From Rostratula benghalensis (taxonomy: Eukaryota; Chordata; Aves; Charadriiformes; Rostratulidae), in assembly GCA_013399305.1 (NCBI GenBank), contig VXAI01000021.1, forward strand, positions 6,600,794-6,664,793: a stretch of 64,000 nucleotides of DNA, written 5' to 3'. Every line of letters starts with the position of its first letter. Position 1 is the stretch's first letter. The position numbers and the translations under genes were made by a program. The notes beneath the pieces were generated by a model. The model did no database searches, was not told the DNA's origin, and saw nothing but the letters and a program-made list of their open reading frames with translations. Below are positions 45,901-59,012 of the stretch, in pieces.

Positions 45901-47715
45901 TACATCTGTACAAGGTAAAATCCAGAAGATAAAGCAGTGTTTCTGTTTATAAGACAGACCAATACTGCTGGGACATGCAAACTGCATACAACTACTACTT
46001 GAATTTAAAGCATCTGTTTTCATTCTAAATAGCACTGAGATTCATTCCTGAGCATTAAGATTAATTCCTGAATGACTAAAATAACACCTCTTGACGATCA
46101 CAACACTTCCAGGTTGCAACCACAGAGATAAGTGGTAAATGTGAATAATTCTGTAACAAAAATATTTTAAAGGAAGAACCTAACAAAAGCATAAGAAGAA
46201 TACAGCAAATGTCTACCAGCTTCTAAAAAACAACTGTCTCAAATTCAGTGGGTACAGTCTTTCTCAAGACTACAGGCTACCCATATAGAACTTTCTTTAC
46301 AGAGCAGCATGTCAGGAAAGAATCTCCTTTTCTGCTTCCTGTTTTCCTCACAGCTCACGAACACATAAAACTTGATAGTTTACAATAATCTGCTTGAATG
46401 AGAGAAAGGAAAGGTTGGGTCAGGCAGAAAGTGAAATGTTCTTTTGATGCACGTCCAGCCTGATCCACTCAGGAGAATATCTTTAGTAATGGCTAGTTAT
46501 GACACTCAGCTGAGTCTGAAAAACAGAAAGTTTGGGGGTGAGAGGTGGTGCTGGTCCATTATCAATAGAACAACTCCTACAACAAGGCATTTGGTTTGAT
46601 TATGTATCTAAAATTTTATATCAGAGTTTAAAGAAATCTAATAACTAACTCCCACAGAATTCAATGGATAACATTTTCTGGGAGTTACATACTAAACTGA
46701 AATAGGATCCATTCTGGTCCCAGCTTTTAGGCTTTTCCCTGATACATCAATAGGATGTAATCAGACAATTATTTTAACATAATTAAATGGAAATGTAAGT
46801 CTTACTAAAAGATCACAACTGTATCTGAACACAGCATTTTTTCCTGTGAACTGCTATCAGCCAGTTTCAGCTGTTTTAGCAACAGTTGATATTTTTTGTT
46901 TTGTTAGCTGTCAGTGCTTAGGTTTACTTCTCTTGCAGCAAAGCAATCAGAGGAGTGGCTTACAACCCTTTGGTTTTTTTCAAGAATTCTAGGCTGAATT
47001 CTGTTCTGCAGACAAGAAGCAAACTGAAGACTGTACGCATTTTAGAAATTAGTATTTCACTTTTTAGAGTACTAGACACAGATTAAAAAAAAAAAAGATA
47101 GGCTTTTATTTAAGGTAAGTGTATTTTAGGCAGTCTGAAGGGGTTCCTGATTCCACTTTTTTAAGAGGCAATTAGGATTTAACATTGCATGGATCAAAAT
47201 TTTTGGGTGCAAAGACTTTGTTTTCGGTTATTGTTTTTATTTAGCACTAAAAAGAATTTAAGGAAATGGGGTTATAAGTAGCATTACCTCCCTGTGAAAG
47301 TAAATGGGTTTCAGAATTGTATACTAGTTTAAAAACTTCACAAAAATATGTTCTGATTCATTTGTAGTTTTGATTCATTCTGGGGTTTTCTTTGAACTAA
47401 TCGGCTTAAGTCAAAACTCCAATAATGCAATTTTATCTGGTTAAGTATGTGCCTACGATACTGGACCCAGCTCTTGTATGGGAAAGAAAGTTAGAGCCAT
47501 GGGGAAGGACAGGTCTGTAAGGTTCTTCTTGCCAGTTATGCCACTGCAAGAACCTGGCACTCCCCACATCCCATGCTGGAGACAGCAGGACAGCTGTGGC
47601 AGGAGAACAAAAGGAAGGTGGCACTTCCTCAGGGATTCCAGACATGAAAGCTTTTACCCATATGTTCTTCCTCATTCAATGGCTTGCATCCAGCACAAAC
47701 TGCAGATACATTAAT

Positions 47716-47769
47716 TTAACTGGCAGCTGTTTCCAGGGTCACTTAACTGGCAGCTGTTTCTAGGGCCAC
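47716..47769. repeat. Tandem duplication, 2 x 27 bp
   Basis: TTAACTGGCAGCTGTTTC occurs at 47716 and 47743. The copies then read CAGGGTCAC versus TAGGGCCAC, so there are two mismatches. Confidence 0.88.
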
Positions 47770-47858
47770 TTTTAAGACATTATCTCCAAAGCAGGAACTA
47801 ATATGGCCAAGGACTATGTGGCAAAAAAGAACAACGCAGGTATCTCTCTCTTTTTGGG

Positions 47859-47889
47859 TTTGTTTGTTTGTTTGTTTGTTTGTTTTTTT
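47859..47889. repeat. (TTTG)n microsatellite
   Basis: About six TTTG units followed by a T run. Confidence 0.9.
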
Positions 47890-49677
47890 CCTATCTACCT
47901 ATCTACACCATGTGTTTTGTTCTTTTATTGCTCTCCAAGTACTTGTGCATACTTCTTAGCCAAAAGCAGGGAAGCTTCTTCAGAAAGTAGAATTTGAAGT
48001 GACTATGAAGCCATATACTCACTCCTTTAAAAGATAATAGTGAAAGCCACCTATATATTTCACTGAGCTTATGAACAGTTTATGCTCAAATATTTACTTA
48101 GAGAAAGCTCTCCAACAACAAAACAGAGATTTAAAATTTTAACTATAGTAGATCTTTTACCTCACACAAAATTGCCTTCCAAAAGCCACATAACAAACCT
48201 TTGCTACACACAAAGAACAAAGAGCTAGATGCCAGACTAGGTCATGAAATAGTCATAACTGCCTAACAGATTTTACCACCCAGAAGTTTTTAGATATGCC
48301 TCCTGCATTTGAAATTTCAACTAAGCACTCTTAAAAAAATTTGCTTTTATCATTTCAGCAATACTTTCCCTTACTTTTGTGTAAAAAACCCACCTCCCCA
48401 TCTAATAAAAACTCCACACACACACAAAACCCACAAGCAAAAAAGCCTTCACAATGCAACCTTCCCACCATCAGTCTACAATTTATAGATAGCTGTTTCT
48501 ATAAGTTCTGTTAACTTGCAAATAAAAATTTTACCTCGTTCTACTTCTTACTGACCTCATTTTTTTCCATCATTGGGCGTTCAGCTAGAATGACAAGAAG
48601 GCAACAAGCAGCAGAACTCATCCAGATGGCCTCTAGGAAACCAACTGGGCTAAGCTTTGGGATACTTAAAAAAAAATATAGTGATTTTTCACCTTTTGGT
48701 AGTATGTGTGATATTAAGGCAAAACTGGGCCCTGTTTAAGCCATATTATGCACAAGTTAAAGGAATCAACCTGCAGTAGCAAATCAGATGATCAGAAGAC
48801 TGTCAGGTCTCAAGGCAGAGTTGATATATTTCTTAACTTCCAGATTATTTTTGGTAGACTGCAAGGAAAAGCAGTTTAAAGGAAGAATGCGAACATGGAG
48901 TGGGTGGATATTTGGCATGGAGAATAAGGATTTCTAAGCATAAGGAACAGCAGATAAGGAAGTGTGAAGAAAAGAGTGGGAGAACAGTACATTAGTGTCA
49001 TTCAGGAGGGTAGTTCAAAAGGAATCTAAAGCTAGGAAGTATCTGGAGAGAAACATATTGTTTTACAACATAAAGGTGGTGGCCTTAAAACAGGGTAAAT
49101 TCCAAAAAAGTTCAAAATTATATGTGAGTAGAAAATGTTGCTCGCTTCCTCCTCCTCAATAACTTACTATTTGAAAGAAACATGCAAATTTGTTTAGGCA
49201 GCATCAATCTTTGTTCAGTGGTCCTGAAAGACCCCTATGATGCAGGACTTGTGCATTGATAAATCACCCAGCAGAAATTACTAATGATAGTAGTATTAAG
49301 AACACCAGAGGATGATATTATTACCAAACATCATTTTGCCTAAATGAGCATCATATGCTCAGTAACACAGAGTCATTCGGGTTTCTTTTTCTTCTACTCC
49401 TTCTCATAGGTTTGGAGAAACCTAGATATGTTTCTACTGTCTGGACTGCATGTATTATACACCACATTCTAGTTACACATTTATTTTTGTCTATGATGTA
49501 GGCAGAGTTGGAACTTGAGATGATATTTTCTCAAATTGTCACTTGAATATATCCTTAGCTAATGTAAAAAGAGAACAAATTTGCTTGTGGGAAGGGGAGA
49601 CAGATAAAATTGGGGGAAAAAATAAATCCATGTCCTCTGGTGGCAATTCATTCTTGTTTAAGAAAGACCTTAAGGTT

Positions 49678-49789
49678 GTTACATGAAGTAACACTTTCTA
49701 ATGCAATTTTTACATATAACCTTTCTATAAACTGTTACATGAAGTAACACTTTCAAATGCAATTTTTACATATAAGCCTTCCATAAACT
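49678..49789. repeat. Tandem duplication, 2 x 56 bp
   Basis: Copies at 49678-49733 and 49734-49789 both start GTTACATGAAGTAACACTTTC and share ATGCAATTTTTACATATAA; they differ at a few positions near the end. Each copy itself holds the palindromic GTTACATGAAGTAAC. Confidence 0.88.
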
Positions 49790-50462
49790 ATTGTGTTTTC
49801 CAGGACATCTGGATATCAACTTTATATAATTTGGAAAAAAAAACTACCAAAAGCCTAACTTAGAAACACAAATAAGTTGAAGGCAATTAGGGCAGAACAT
49901 TATTGCTTAGTGACCCACGAGTCTTGTTGCTATTCAAGCAAAAAATTTTCCAAATGAAGATATTAAACAAAATTCTTTCTTTCCCAATTACAAAGGGTAA
50001 TCCCATGGGGCACACTTTCTTGGACAAACTAACAACAAACAGCGTGCTTTGGGATTCTAAAATGTAGTTGCAGTCTTTCAAGCCAGGGACATTACACTCA
50101 GCCCTCCATCTTTCACAGACAAATGGCAAAGCAGCAAAATAAGTATTTTATTCCTGTTTTACACTTCCTGGACAAAATCAGATTCACAATTGCTTACTTT
50201 AGTGACACGTGTACACATTTTTGTTTGCATTGCAAAAATCAAAACACCCAGAAGATCACAAATGTGTCTCACTTCCTTGTTTATGAGACAGGGCCTCTGA
50301 ATCTGATTCTATTGAGTTTTTAAAAAATATTGCTCTACACCAGGAAAGGAATAATTATAGTACCAACTTAATCAAATAGCCAGCCATTCTGCAGAAATCT
50401 ACTGCTGACTGCTAATTTTACTACACTTCACTTATATTACTGTGGAGGCTGGAGGATCAATT

Positions 50463-51200
50463 CCCAGAATCAAGAAATTCTTCAGGATGGAAGGTCATTT
50501 GCACCAATCTTCTCATTGATGCAGGGCCAGCACTGAAGCAACAAGATTAATTTGCTTTGGATTTCTCCAGTTGGAACTTGAAAACTTCCAAGGACAGAAA
50601 CTGCAGAATTTCTGGTAGATACGATTCAACGCTTAATTACCCCTACAGAAATTCTCTCATGTCACCACCCTGCCAATACATCTGGTCAAAATGTCACTTG
50701 TAGTACTTTATGATCACAGTCTCTCATTTTACTGCCATGCATTTCTGTAAAACTTCAGTAACACCTTCCCAAGTGATGCAAGACTGCAAGTAGGTTATTC
50801 TCCAGGCTAAGCAATACCAGACTCTTCCATCAGCATCCCGTCACAGGATGTTGCCTTCTGGCTATTCCTGAATTTGCTCAAGTTATTCCATATCCTGGGT
50901 GCCAAAAACCAGATGTGGCCAACCACATTTACTCATCCTCTACATCAAATAAATGGACAGATCCGCAAGGATGCCAGGTAGCATATCATACCAGTAGTAT
51001 GAACTAACTACATTATTTGAATGTAATTATTCCACTGCTCTTTCCACTGACCAGGTAGTTCACTCATCTAGAATGTAGTATTCCAACTTGGATACAGGGA
51101 TGCTGTATACTAGATCACGAGAATTGTTACTTTTGCTGGAAAGAGTTCAATTTTATCCCTAGATTATACATTGATTATGAAGGCCTAGCTATCTGTGAAG
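50463..51200 (-). mobile_element. Degraded CR1 LINE copy
   Basis: Diverged reverse complement of CR1: CCAGAATCAAGAAATTCTTC and GGATGGAAGGTCATTTGCACC, then GATGCAGGGCCAGCACTGAAG, CTCCAGGCTAAGCAATACCAG, and CCATATCCTGGGTGCCAAAAA. Many substitutions and indels mark it as old. The distal border is approximate. Confidence 0.75.
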
Positions 51201-54200
51201 AAGCAAAACCTGACATGTATACCTCTTCCCTTCTGCTAACATATGATATAGAACTGTAAATAAGCAATAACATTTAGCAAGGCCATCTTTTAGGCTTTTC
51301 TGCTGGAAATAGAAACAACTTGAAAACCAGCAGCCATACTAAATTCTCTTATCAATATCTAGCTTCAGAAACAGGTCTTAATCATAATAATTTACCAAAA
51401 AAAAGATTAATAATAGAAAGGATGATTGTCCAGTATTATCTAAAGAGGGACAAAAAAACAGTTCTCAGTTTCTCATTCAGCTGTGATGTCAATGAAGAAT
51501 TGGGGCCAAATGCCCTGTTCTTGCTCAAAAGTTCTATTAAAGTAATCCTGCAAATATACTTTGCAGAAGGTCTTTTGCTGAATCATCTGCTATTTTCTGT
51601 GGGCTGTGTTATTCCTTGCTACTGAAAGTATGCTTCTGAGACCATATTAAAAATATGCTAAAGTGTACCTTTCAGATGCAGTGACACAGTATTATTTTCA
51701 CACTATGATGTTCTTACAGTAAGCATTTCCTAACTGTTCTGGTTTTAATTTAAATTTCATATTTAAAAGGTGTGATGGGAAGTGGCAGCCTATTTACTAG
51801 ACAGTTCAACGTACAGATTATGTAAAGTCAGACTTATGTAGTTCTGAGGAAGCGCTTTTGTGTGTGTGCATGTGTTAGCACAGGAACTGTTCCATTAGGC
51901 ATGCTCATGCCATGGCTATTCTTATATCTTATACAATAAAATACTTATTTGCATTATTTGGAAGGGTATTTCATAAATGCATCCCCAGCACTGATTTAAA
52001 TCTCAGTCAAAAATAACATTTGGCGAGCTTTGTGAGATGAAGCCATTTGCAAGCAGCCCGCGGTATGGCTTTCCTTCCTTTGTTCAGATTTCTGATCTGA
52101 ATCAGTGCATGTTCCAAACTCCCAGTGCAAACAAGTCCTTGAAATAAAAAGATAGAGGGCAGCTGAGTTCTCACTGAAACTTTTAATGGAGCAGTGCATG
52201 ATAGTAGCATTACAACTAACCACAGAGGCACTTCAACGGATTACTTAAAAGTAACCTTCTGCCTACTGTCCCTAGTTTGAGAAAACCAGTATCCCAGAAG
52301 GGAAACTTAATTTCAGATAGCACTTGCAAGCCTCTCTCAGATAATCTCTGGCTTTCTCTCTGATTTGAAGAGTTAAGTGTCATGATTCTCTCCTGCTCTT
52401 AGGTGCCAAATTCAGCTACTTGGCCTGAACTAGATGTGGTCTCAAGGAACAGAAAGCATAGCAGAAGGTGAATTGCCAGTGTCTGCAGTCTAGTACCCAC
52501 AGCCAAAATTATGGGAGAAATAACTTGTCCTTGTTTGTCAATCTTCATTTGATATGCACATGAGTTAGCTTCAGGAATAATTAACCAGAGATCTTTATTT
52601 TATTATGGGGAAAAGGGAGACAGCATACCACTTATCACTTCAGAAAGAAGACGTTTGTTGACTTGCACAAAGGATGGTCTGAAAATGAAAGCAAACGGTT
52701 GTTTGTGAGAAAAGAAAAGTCAATTCCCATTTCCTGTGTTCTAAAGTTCTGCCCTTAAGCTTCACTGGAATCCAAAATGAGGGATGAGAGATTATTGTCA
52801 ATACGAAAAAAAAAAAGAAAAAATCCAGAGCTGCCTTTCCTCTACATCTGTCACACAAAGTCTTTACCTACAGAATCCCAGAACTGCGAAAACACGGTAA
52901 TGCAAAAAAAGTGACAACATTTTATTTTGTAGATGCTCTTAAAAATCCTTAAAGATCTTTCTTATACATCCACCTCAAGAGCAGATCATTCTATACTGTT
53001 TGTCTTTCACTAAGGACTCAAAGAAGAATTTAACTACCTACTGCTGGTTTCCTCACTTTGAGGAGGAAACAGTGACTACATTGAAGTCAGCATTTTCACA
53101 TGTACAACATCAAAGCTAAACTCCTAAAACCAGATCTAAGTGAATGATGTATATAATTCCTCTTACTTTTAAATCCTTCTCAGCAGAATTTATGGGTATT
53201 CGTATGACAGGAAATGAGGTCCATTTTAGTTACTGGCTGAAGTTCTAGGTTTGGGTGCTTTACAATTTGCACTCTAATTTGGAAAGTATCCTCAGAGGCT
53301 AGAAAGTATGGTAAATCTGATAGAAAGTATGGTAAGAAAAACAACAACTTCTTGTTTTCTTTAGGAAGCTACCAAATACAAAACTCTTTAAATTTTATAG
53401 TGTTAAATATAAAAGTCTTTAAGAAGAGATGGTTTGCCAACCTTATTTTTGCGATTTTCAATGATTGTTCTCCAAACCCCAGAATTAGGAACGTTAATAA
53501 TAAAGACAAAAGGTATCAGAAGAAGAAAGGAATTTTTATGGAGTGACTGGCATGTATTTTACCAAAAAGTCACATTTTCTGGGTAATTAGGTAGTTCAGA
53601 ACAAAGTTTTGCGGCAAACAACAGCTCTGCTCTTCTGGAATAGAACAAGCCAAATGTAGCAAAATGTTCCTCATGTCCAATTTGTCAAAATCTTTCCCTG
53701 ATAAAATTATTTAGGCAACACCATTCCATCACTGATTATATCCAGGAGCGGGTCCAAAAACAATGTACCAGCTTTATGCACAATCTCATCTCATTAACAT
53801 CTAAAAAAACCCCCACACTCATTTATTATGGTTTTATCAGCATTATGCACATGGAGCTCCTAGCAAAGATGAGAGCTTAAAGCAGAGAATGACTTCTGCA
53901 GGGAAAGAGACTTACAGTCTTTGGCATTTTTATTTTATTTAGTAGGTTTTAAAATTTTGATCTCAAAACCTAAAATGAAAATGAGGGAGATGAGGAGGGT
54001 ATAAAAGGAGCAGAGTTACTCAGGGAAGAGTCTTAGAAGAGAAACGGGACATACCATGTGTCAAGATTTGCAGTAGAAATATAAGATTCCACTCCAGATC
54101 TTGGTGTTTCTTTCAGAGTGCACAATTGCTAGAATAAGTGAATAATGCACATATCTGCCCTTCAGTCATCTCAGTTTGCAACTAGCAGCACTCAAGCTGC

Positions 54201-55599
54201 TAGTGACTGTGGTTATAGATGTGTCCTGTTCCATTGTAGCTGCTAAAAGTTTGAGAACAACTGGCAGAGAAGCAAGTTGCCACTGTGGGACAGAAGCCCT
54301 ATTCACATCTTGGTACTGAGCTAAATCTAGCAGAACTCATCTTTCTAAACCCTGTTTCATAGTGCTTTATCAGCTATGCCAGAATTCAATATTGCTATTG
54401 TCATCGCTGTCTTAAGAAACTGTGATGTCTATTTATGTTCCTTTTATAACTTTATATATAAGTCACATCAAATGGTATTCTGTATTTGCCTCCTTATAAA
54501 CTACTTGCATAAAATGAGTATATAGTCTGTGTAGACTGAGATTTATTGTTTTACTATTTCTTATTCTTTCCTTAAATTGAATAAACTAAACAAGGTTATA
54601 CTAAAGTAGCAGAATGTAGCTACTTTATTTTAAATTTAAAACAGTTGTAGAAAGTTATACATTAAAAAGATTCAAGGATTATAATACATAATGAAATAAA
54701 AAATACAAACCAGGGTATTTGGAACTATTAGAACTATTTAGAAGATGTGTCTTAAAAGAAGGTATAGCAAGTCATCGTAATTTTAATACCATAGAACCAC
54801 ACAGATAAGACTAATCTAAAATAGAATAAATGCTAAAATACCAATGTTTCAAAAGTTTTATTATTAATCAAAGTTATGGGGTTCCAGAATGCCACTGAAC
54901 AACTTTCTGGGAAATGCGAAGACAAAAAGCTGCACATTAACTATCTGAGGGCAAATAAAAACCCTTAAAGATACTGAGATAAAGGCAATTAGTATACTCA
55001 ATAAACAATGTTCTTTCTTTCCAAACATCTCCTTCAATATTGATATGTTGACCTTGAAGTGCTTTGCTATTCTGCTAAAACAAACCAAATATATTGTTAG
55101 ATTACTGATTGTCCTATCATTTGATTATCACTTGAGGCTTTCATCCTAGTTCCTAACTTTAAGATAATAACTGTCTTACATAAGAAATTAATGTAGCATT
55201 TTATTACTAAATAGATTCAGATATGAGAGTGCTACATTAACACAGGGCAGTTCAGCATTCCACTTTGCTATTTCACTGAATTTCCTTACAGAAGTCAGCA
55301 AGCATTTTAAAACAAGCAATTGGTATTTTCAAAGACAGCTTTTGACAAAGGTCTCTGCAAACATCTTAAGGAAACTCTGCTCTCGTAGGACAAGAGGGGA
55401 AGACTCTTGCAATTTAAGGAAGAAAACAAAGGGTAGGAGTTATAAGTCTGCCTTTCTGCTGCAGAGATTGCATTCCCACAGGGACTGTGGTGTTCAAAAC
55501 AGCCATGAAGAATCTGCAAAAAAGGGTGTGTATAGCTGATTAAAGATGAGACAGGATAATCATATCTAAAGACAGCCAAGGCAATTTATGGGATACCAA
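51201..55599. other. Stretch without recognisable gene (4.4 kb)
   Basis: Unannotated AT-rich sequence. A short direct repeat TAGAAAGTATGGTA occurs at 53300 and 53321. Openings on both strands carry no similarity I recognise. Confidence 0.65.
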
Positions 55600-56340
55600 G
55601 CAACTGAATGATAAAATGGCAGGTGAAATACACTGCTGAAAAATGCAAATCAATGCACATGGGGGAAAATAACTGTAAAATATACTTAGATAAATCAGAG
55701 CCCAACGTTATGTTTTACCAGTCAGGAAAAATATCTGAGTCATTTTGGATAATTCGCTGAAAATAGCATTCAGCAACAGCCAAAAAGGCAAAAATGTTAA
55801 GAATTAGTAGGAAAGAATTGAGAACAACATAGATTATGAGGATACTATGTCCAGATCTTCAAAACAGTTCTAGTGGCATCTCAGAAAAAAAGCAGCATAA
55901 GTACAACAGGGTACATAGAAGAAAGAACGGTCAGAAGCTGCAAATGATTTCCACACAAAAAAGACTAGAGCCCTTCAACTTGAAAAAGGGATACTTCTGG
56001 AAAGAAACAGGCTAGAAATTGAAAAGAAAAACATTAACAGAGTGGAGAGGGTGGCCAATGAATTGTTTGCTCACAATTCCTCACAGAGGCCAAAGACTCT
56101 CCTTCACATGGTATATAATTAAGTAATTGAATTTGTTATCGCAGGGATTTGAAAAAAGAATTGGAGTCTTAAGTGAGATCAAAAAGGGATTAGGTGCATT
56201 CAAAGGAGAGATACAGTGGTAGCAATACAGCCTCTGGAGCTGAAAAGTCCTAACCTGCAGATGGTTGAAAACAGTGAAGGTTAAAGAATGTTCCTGCTTT
56301 TGGCATAACGTAAACATGATCATCATATGGGATTAGGTTA
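55600..56340 (+). mobile_element. Ancient CR1/L3-like LINE remnant
   Basis: Follows the plan of the CR1 ORF2 end, heavily decayed: AAATGGCAGGTGAAATACACTG, AAATGCAAATCAATGCACATGG, GAGTCATTTTGGATAATTCGC, later CCCTTCAACTTGAAAAAGGG. It is more diverged than the other copies, consistent with an old family member. Borders are approximate. Confidence 0.65.
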
Positions 56341-58570
56341 ATGTTTTGCATGATCTGGTAATGCAGTTTTAATGTTCACTGGTAGAAGCAGGTTCCATTT
56401 CTGAAAGAAATTGATTTAGAGAAAGGGAACAAAGGAAAATTGCCTTGATGCCTATTATACATAATTAGCAATGCTGAAGGAAGGGATGGATAGAACAACA
56501 GAAAGAAGAAAGCAATGGGAGAAAAAGACTTTTTTCTTATATTTTTCTAGTCAAACAAGACAACACAAGTCCACAGTCAGGACTAACATCCTGCTGCCAT
56601 AGGAGGGTATTGTGCTGGATTCCTAAGTAGCCTTCTTGAAGAAGTAAATTGATCTCAGTCTGAAGAAGGCCTGGCATCTCCCTGCTTTGCCATGTTTTAG
56701 ATTTTTGCATATGAACAAACTTCAGATGTTTTTAAGTGGCTATTTGGGTGGCAGGACACTGCAAATATTTTCATTTCTTTAAGATTCATCATACAAGAAG
56801 TACTGGATTTCACAGGACAAAAGATAAAAGCTAGCACTTTTCAAACTTTTCAGTCTTACATATACATTTTATATATACAGTCTTATATATAAAAGTTTTT
56901 GCTCTTACACACAGTAGATTACATTCCCCATTTTATAGATGCCTGAAGAACACTTCGTTTGACTGCAGTATGATTTAATAGAAGACATATGTGAAAACCA
57001 GTATAGAATCTTCTTCCCCTCTTTCTTTCCCCAGATCAAGAAACTGAGACTGGCATGAAGGTTTACATGGCCCTCCACACAAAGGATTACTGCCATTCTC
57101 TACCTTTTTTCCTTCTCATTATCCTAGCCAGCCAATATGTTTCTTCCTTTGCCATACCCTTAGCTGTCACATATAGTCAGTTGCACAGTGCTGCCTACAC
57201 TCCTGCTCCCAAATCCTCACATGTGTCTGAGTCAGAAAAAAACATGAAAATAATCTCTTCTCAAATCAGCAGTACAAATGGGGGGAATGTTTTAAGATGC
57301 TCTTGCAACTCCCACTGTTTTCCTCCCACAGAATCCATACCAACAGAGTGCAAAGGAATAAATCTAGCTCTTTAAGATAAAGGCTGGAAGAATCTCTTCT
57401 CTTTCCCTAATTAATATTTCTTTCTAGTTCAGCCAATATAAAAATCAGATCTCAGTAGGCAAGGATGTGTGAAAAAAACCAAAACAAAACCCACAAAGAT
57501 TGGTCTCATATAATGGATGGCCTTCCCTCCCCAAGGTTTTCAAATTTTGAAAAAAAATGTAGAAATACTATATAGCAGCCACAAGATTTTACAACTGCAA
57601 AAGTTATTTCACAGTATAAGTAAGATTTCTCTTGTATACCTAGTAAGCTGAATCTATAAGAGAAATTCCACAAGGAGACTGCTTTAACCACAAAGAGATT
57701 ATGTATGTCATAATAACTTTTCAGCTGCTATTGCTAGATTCTACATCATAGGCTACCTGTACATAGACAACTAACAGTTCCTGCACAACATCAAACCAGA
57801 AAAACTATATTTATTTCCTGTCTACCAAACTTTGTAAGCAACCTACTTTATTTTCCAGTAATGTAAAGCATGATCAAAGCTTCCACTCGCTACAGAAAAG
57901 CTTTTAAGAGACAGACTGTACATTTTGTTACTTCCAAGTTTTCTGCCACTGCAACAGTAACTGCCATATTATGCCTTTAACCTTAGGGAGCCAGATCTTG
58001 TCCTCCTACTGTAAGGCCTACAGGAAGGCCTGAGCAAAGTCCTTGCTGAGTCCTTGTAAGGACTGAGACGGTAAAGCTTAATAGCATCAAAATTTGGGAG
58101 TACAGGCACACAAAGGAACCAAGCAGGGAACGACTCTCATTTTTAAAGAGCTATTATGCTTCATGCATGCTCTCTGAATACTTGCTCCACGATTATCTTT
58201 GGCTAGAAGACAGTTATTCAGCAAGCAGCAAGCATTCGTCTTTTGGGGTGCTGGAAGGGGAGCATCTCTTAATATGAGTGCAATAATTGTCCATTAAGGA
58301 ATTTAAAGTAATTCATAATTTCTAAAATAAAAAAGCTGAAATTCTTACTATGGACATCACAAGAGCTTTGCTTGACTACTCAGGATATGGACAGTATGAA
58401 AATTTTTGAGAAAATAAAAAGTCACCTTTTGATAACAGACTAATAAGGAGCTGCAATACTGCCTCATTTTCAGCCTAACAATCTTAAATGAAACATCATG
58501 CTTTTTAGAAAATTATATAATTTTCCATGCTTTTACCATAAACTTGGGTTCTATTGTTGAGTATGAAGTC
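56341..58570. other. Stretch without recognisable gene (2.2 kb)
   Basis: The 106-codon plus-strand opening at 57055-57375 has a hydrophobic start but no family I recognise. There is no support for it being a gene. Nothing else stands out. Confidence 0.65.
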
Positions 58571-59012
58571 CTCAGCACAGGAAGGATATGGACCTGTTGG
58601 AGTGAGTCCAGAGGAGGGCCATGAAGATGATCAGAGGGCTGGAACACCTCTTCTATGAAGACAGGCTGAGAGAGCTGGGGTCATTCTGGGGTTGGAGAAC
58701 AGAAAGCTCTGGGAAGACCTTATAGCAGCCTTCCAGTCCCTAAAGAGGGGCCAATAGGAGAGATGGGGAAAAACTCTTTATGAGGGAGTGTAGTGATAGG
58801 ATGAAGAAAGAAATTCTTTAGTGTGAGGGTGGTGAGGCACTGGAACAGGTTGCCCAGAGAAGTTGTGGCTGCCCCATCCCTGGAAGTGTTTAAAGCCAGG
58901 TTGGATGGGGCTTTGAGCAACCTGGTCTAGTGGGAGGTGTCCCTGCACATTGCAGTGGGGTTGGAACTCAGTGATTTTTGAGATGCCTTCCAACCCGAAC
59001 CATTCTATGATT
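58571..59012 (+). mobile_element. CR1 LINE 3' fragment, relatively young, with an internal deletion
   Basis: Close to CR1 consensus as I remember it: GGACCTGTTGGAGTGAGTCC, AGAGGAGGGCCATGAAGATG, GGTGAGGCACTGGAACAGG, GTTGGATGGGGCTTTGAGCA and the ATTCTATGATT tail. Between GTAGTGATAGGATGA and AGAAATTCTTTAGTG the usual stretch of several tens of bases is missing, so the copy has an internal deletion near 58800. Confidence 0.93.

Larger units (their letters stand above)
40412..50462. other. IRAG1 5' intron or upstream flank, first 10 kb
   Basis: No exon with both splice sites and recognisable protein was found on either strand. Contains an A19 run (42911-42929), a C-rich stretch (44429-44447), a 27-bp tandem duplication (47716-47769), a (TTTG)n run and a 56-bp duplication (49678-49789). 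No CpG-rich promoter-like segment seen. As the gene has an open frame above its first ATG, this is probably intron. Confidence 0.6.

Noticed and set aside
57055..57375. 106-codon plus-strand ORF with a hydrophobic, signal-like start.
   Set aside because: No recognisable family, no splice context, no conserved motif; such openings are expected by chance in AT-rich DNA.
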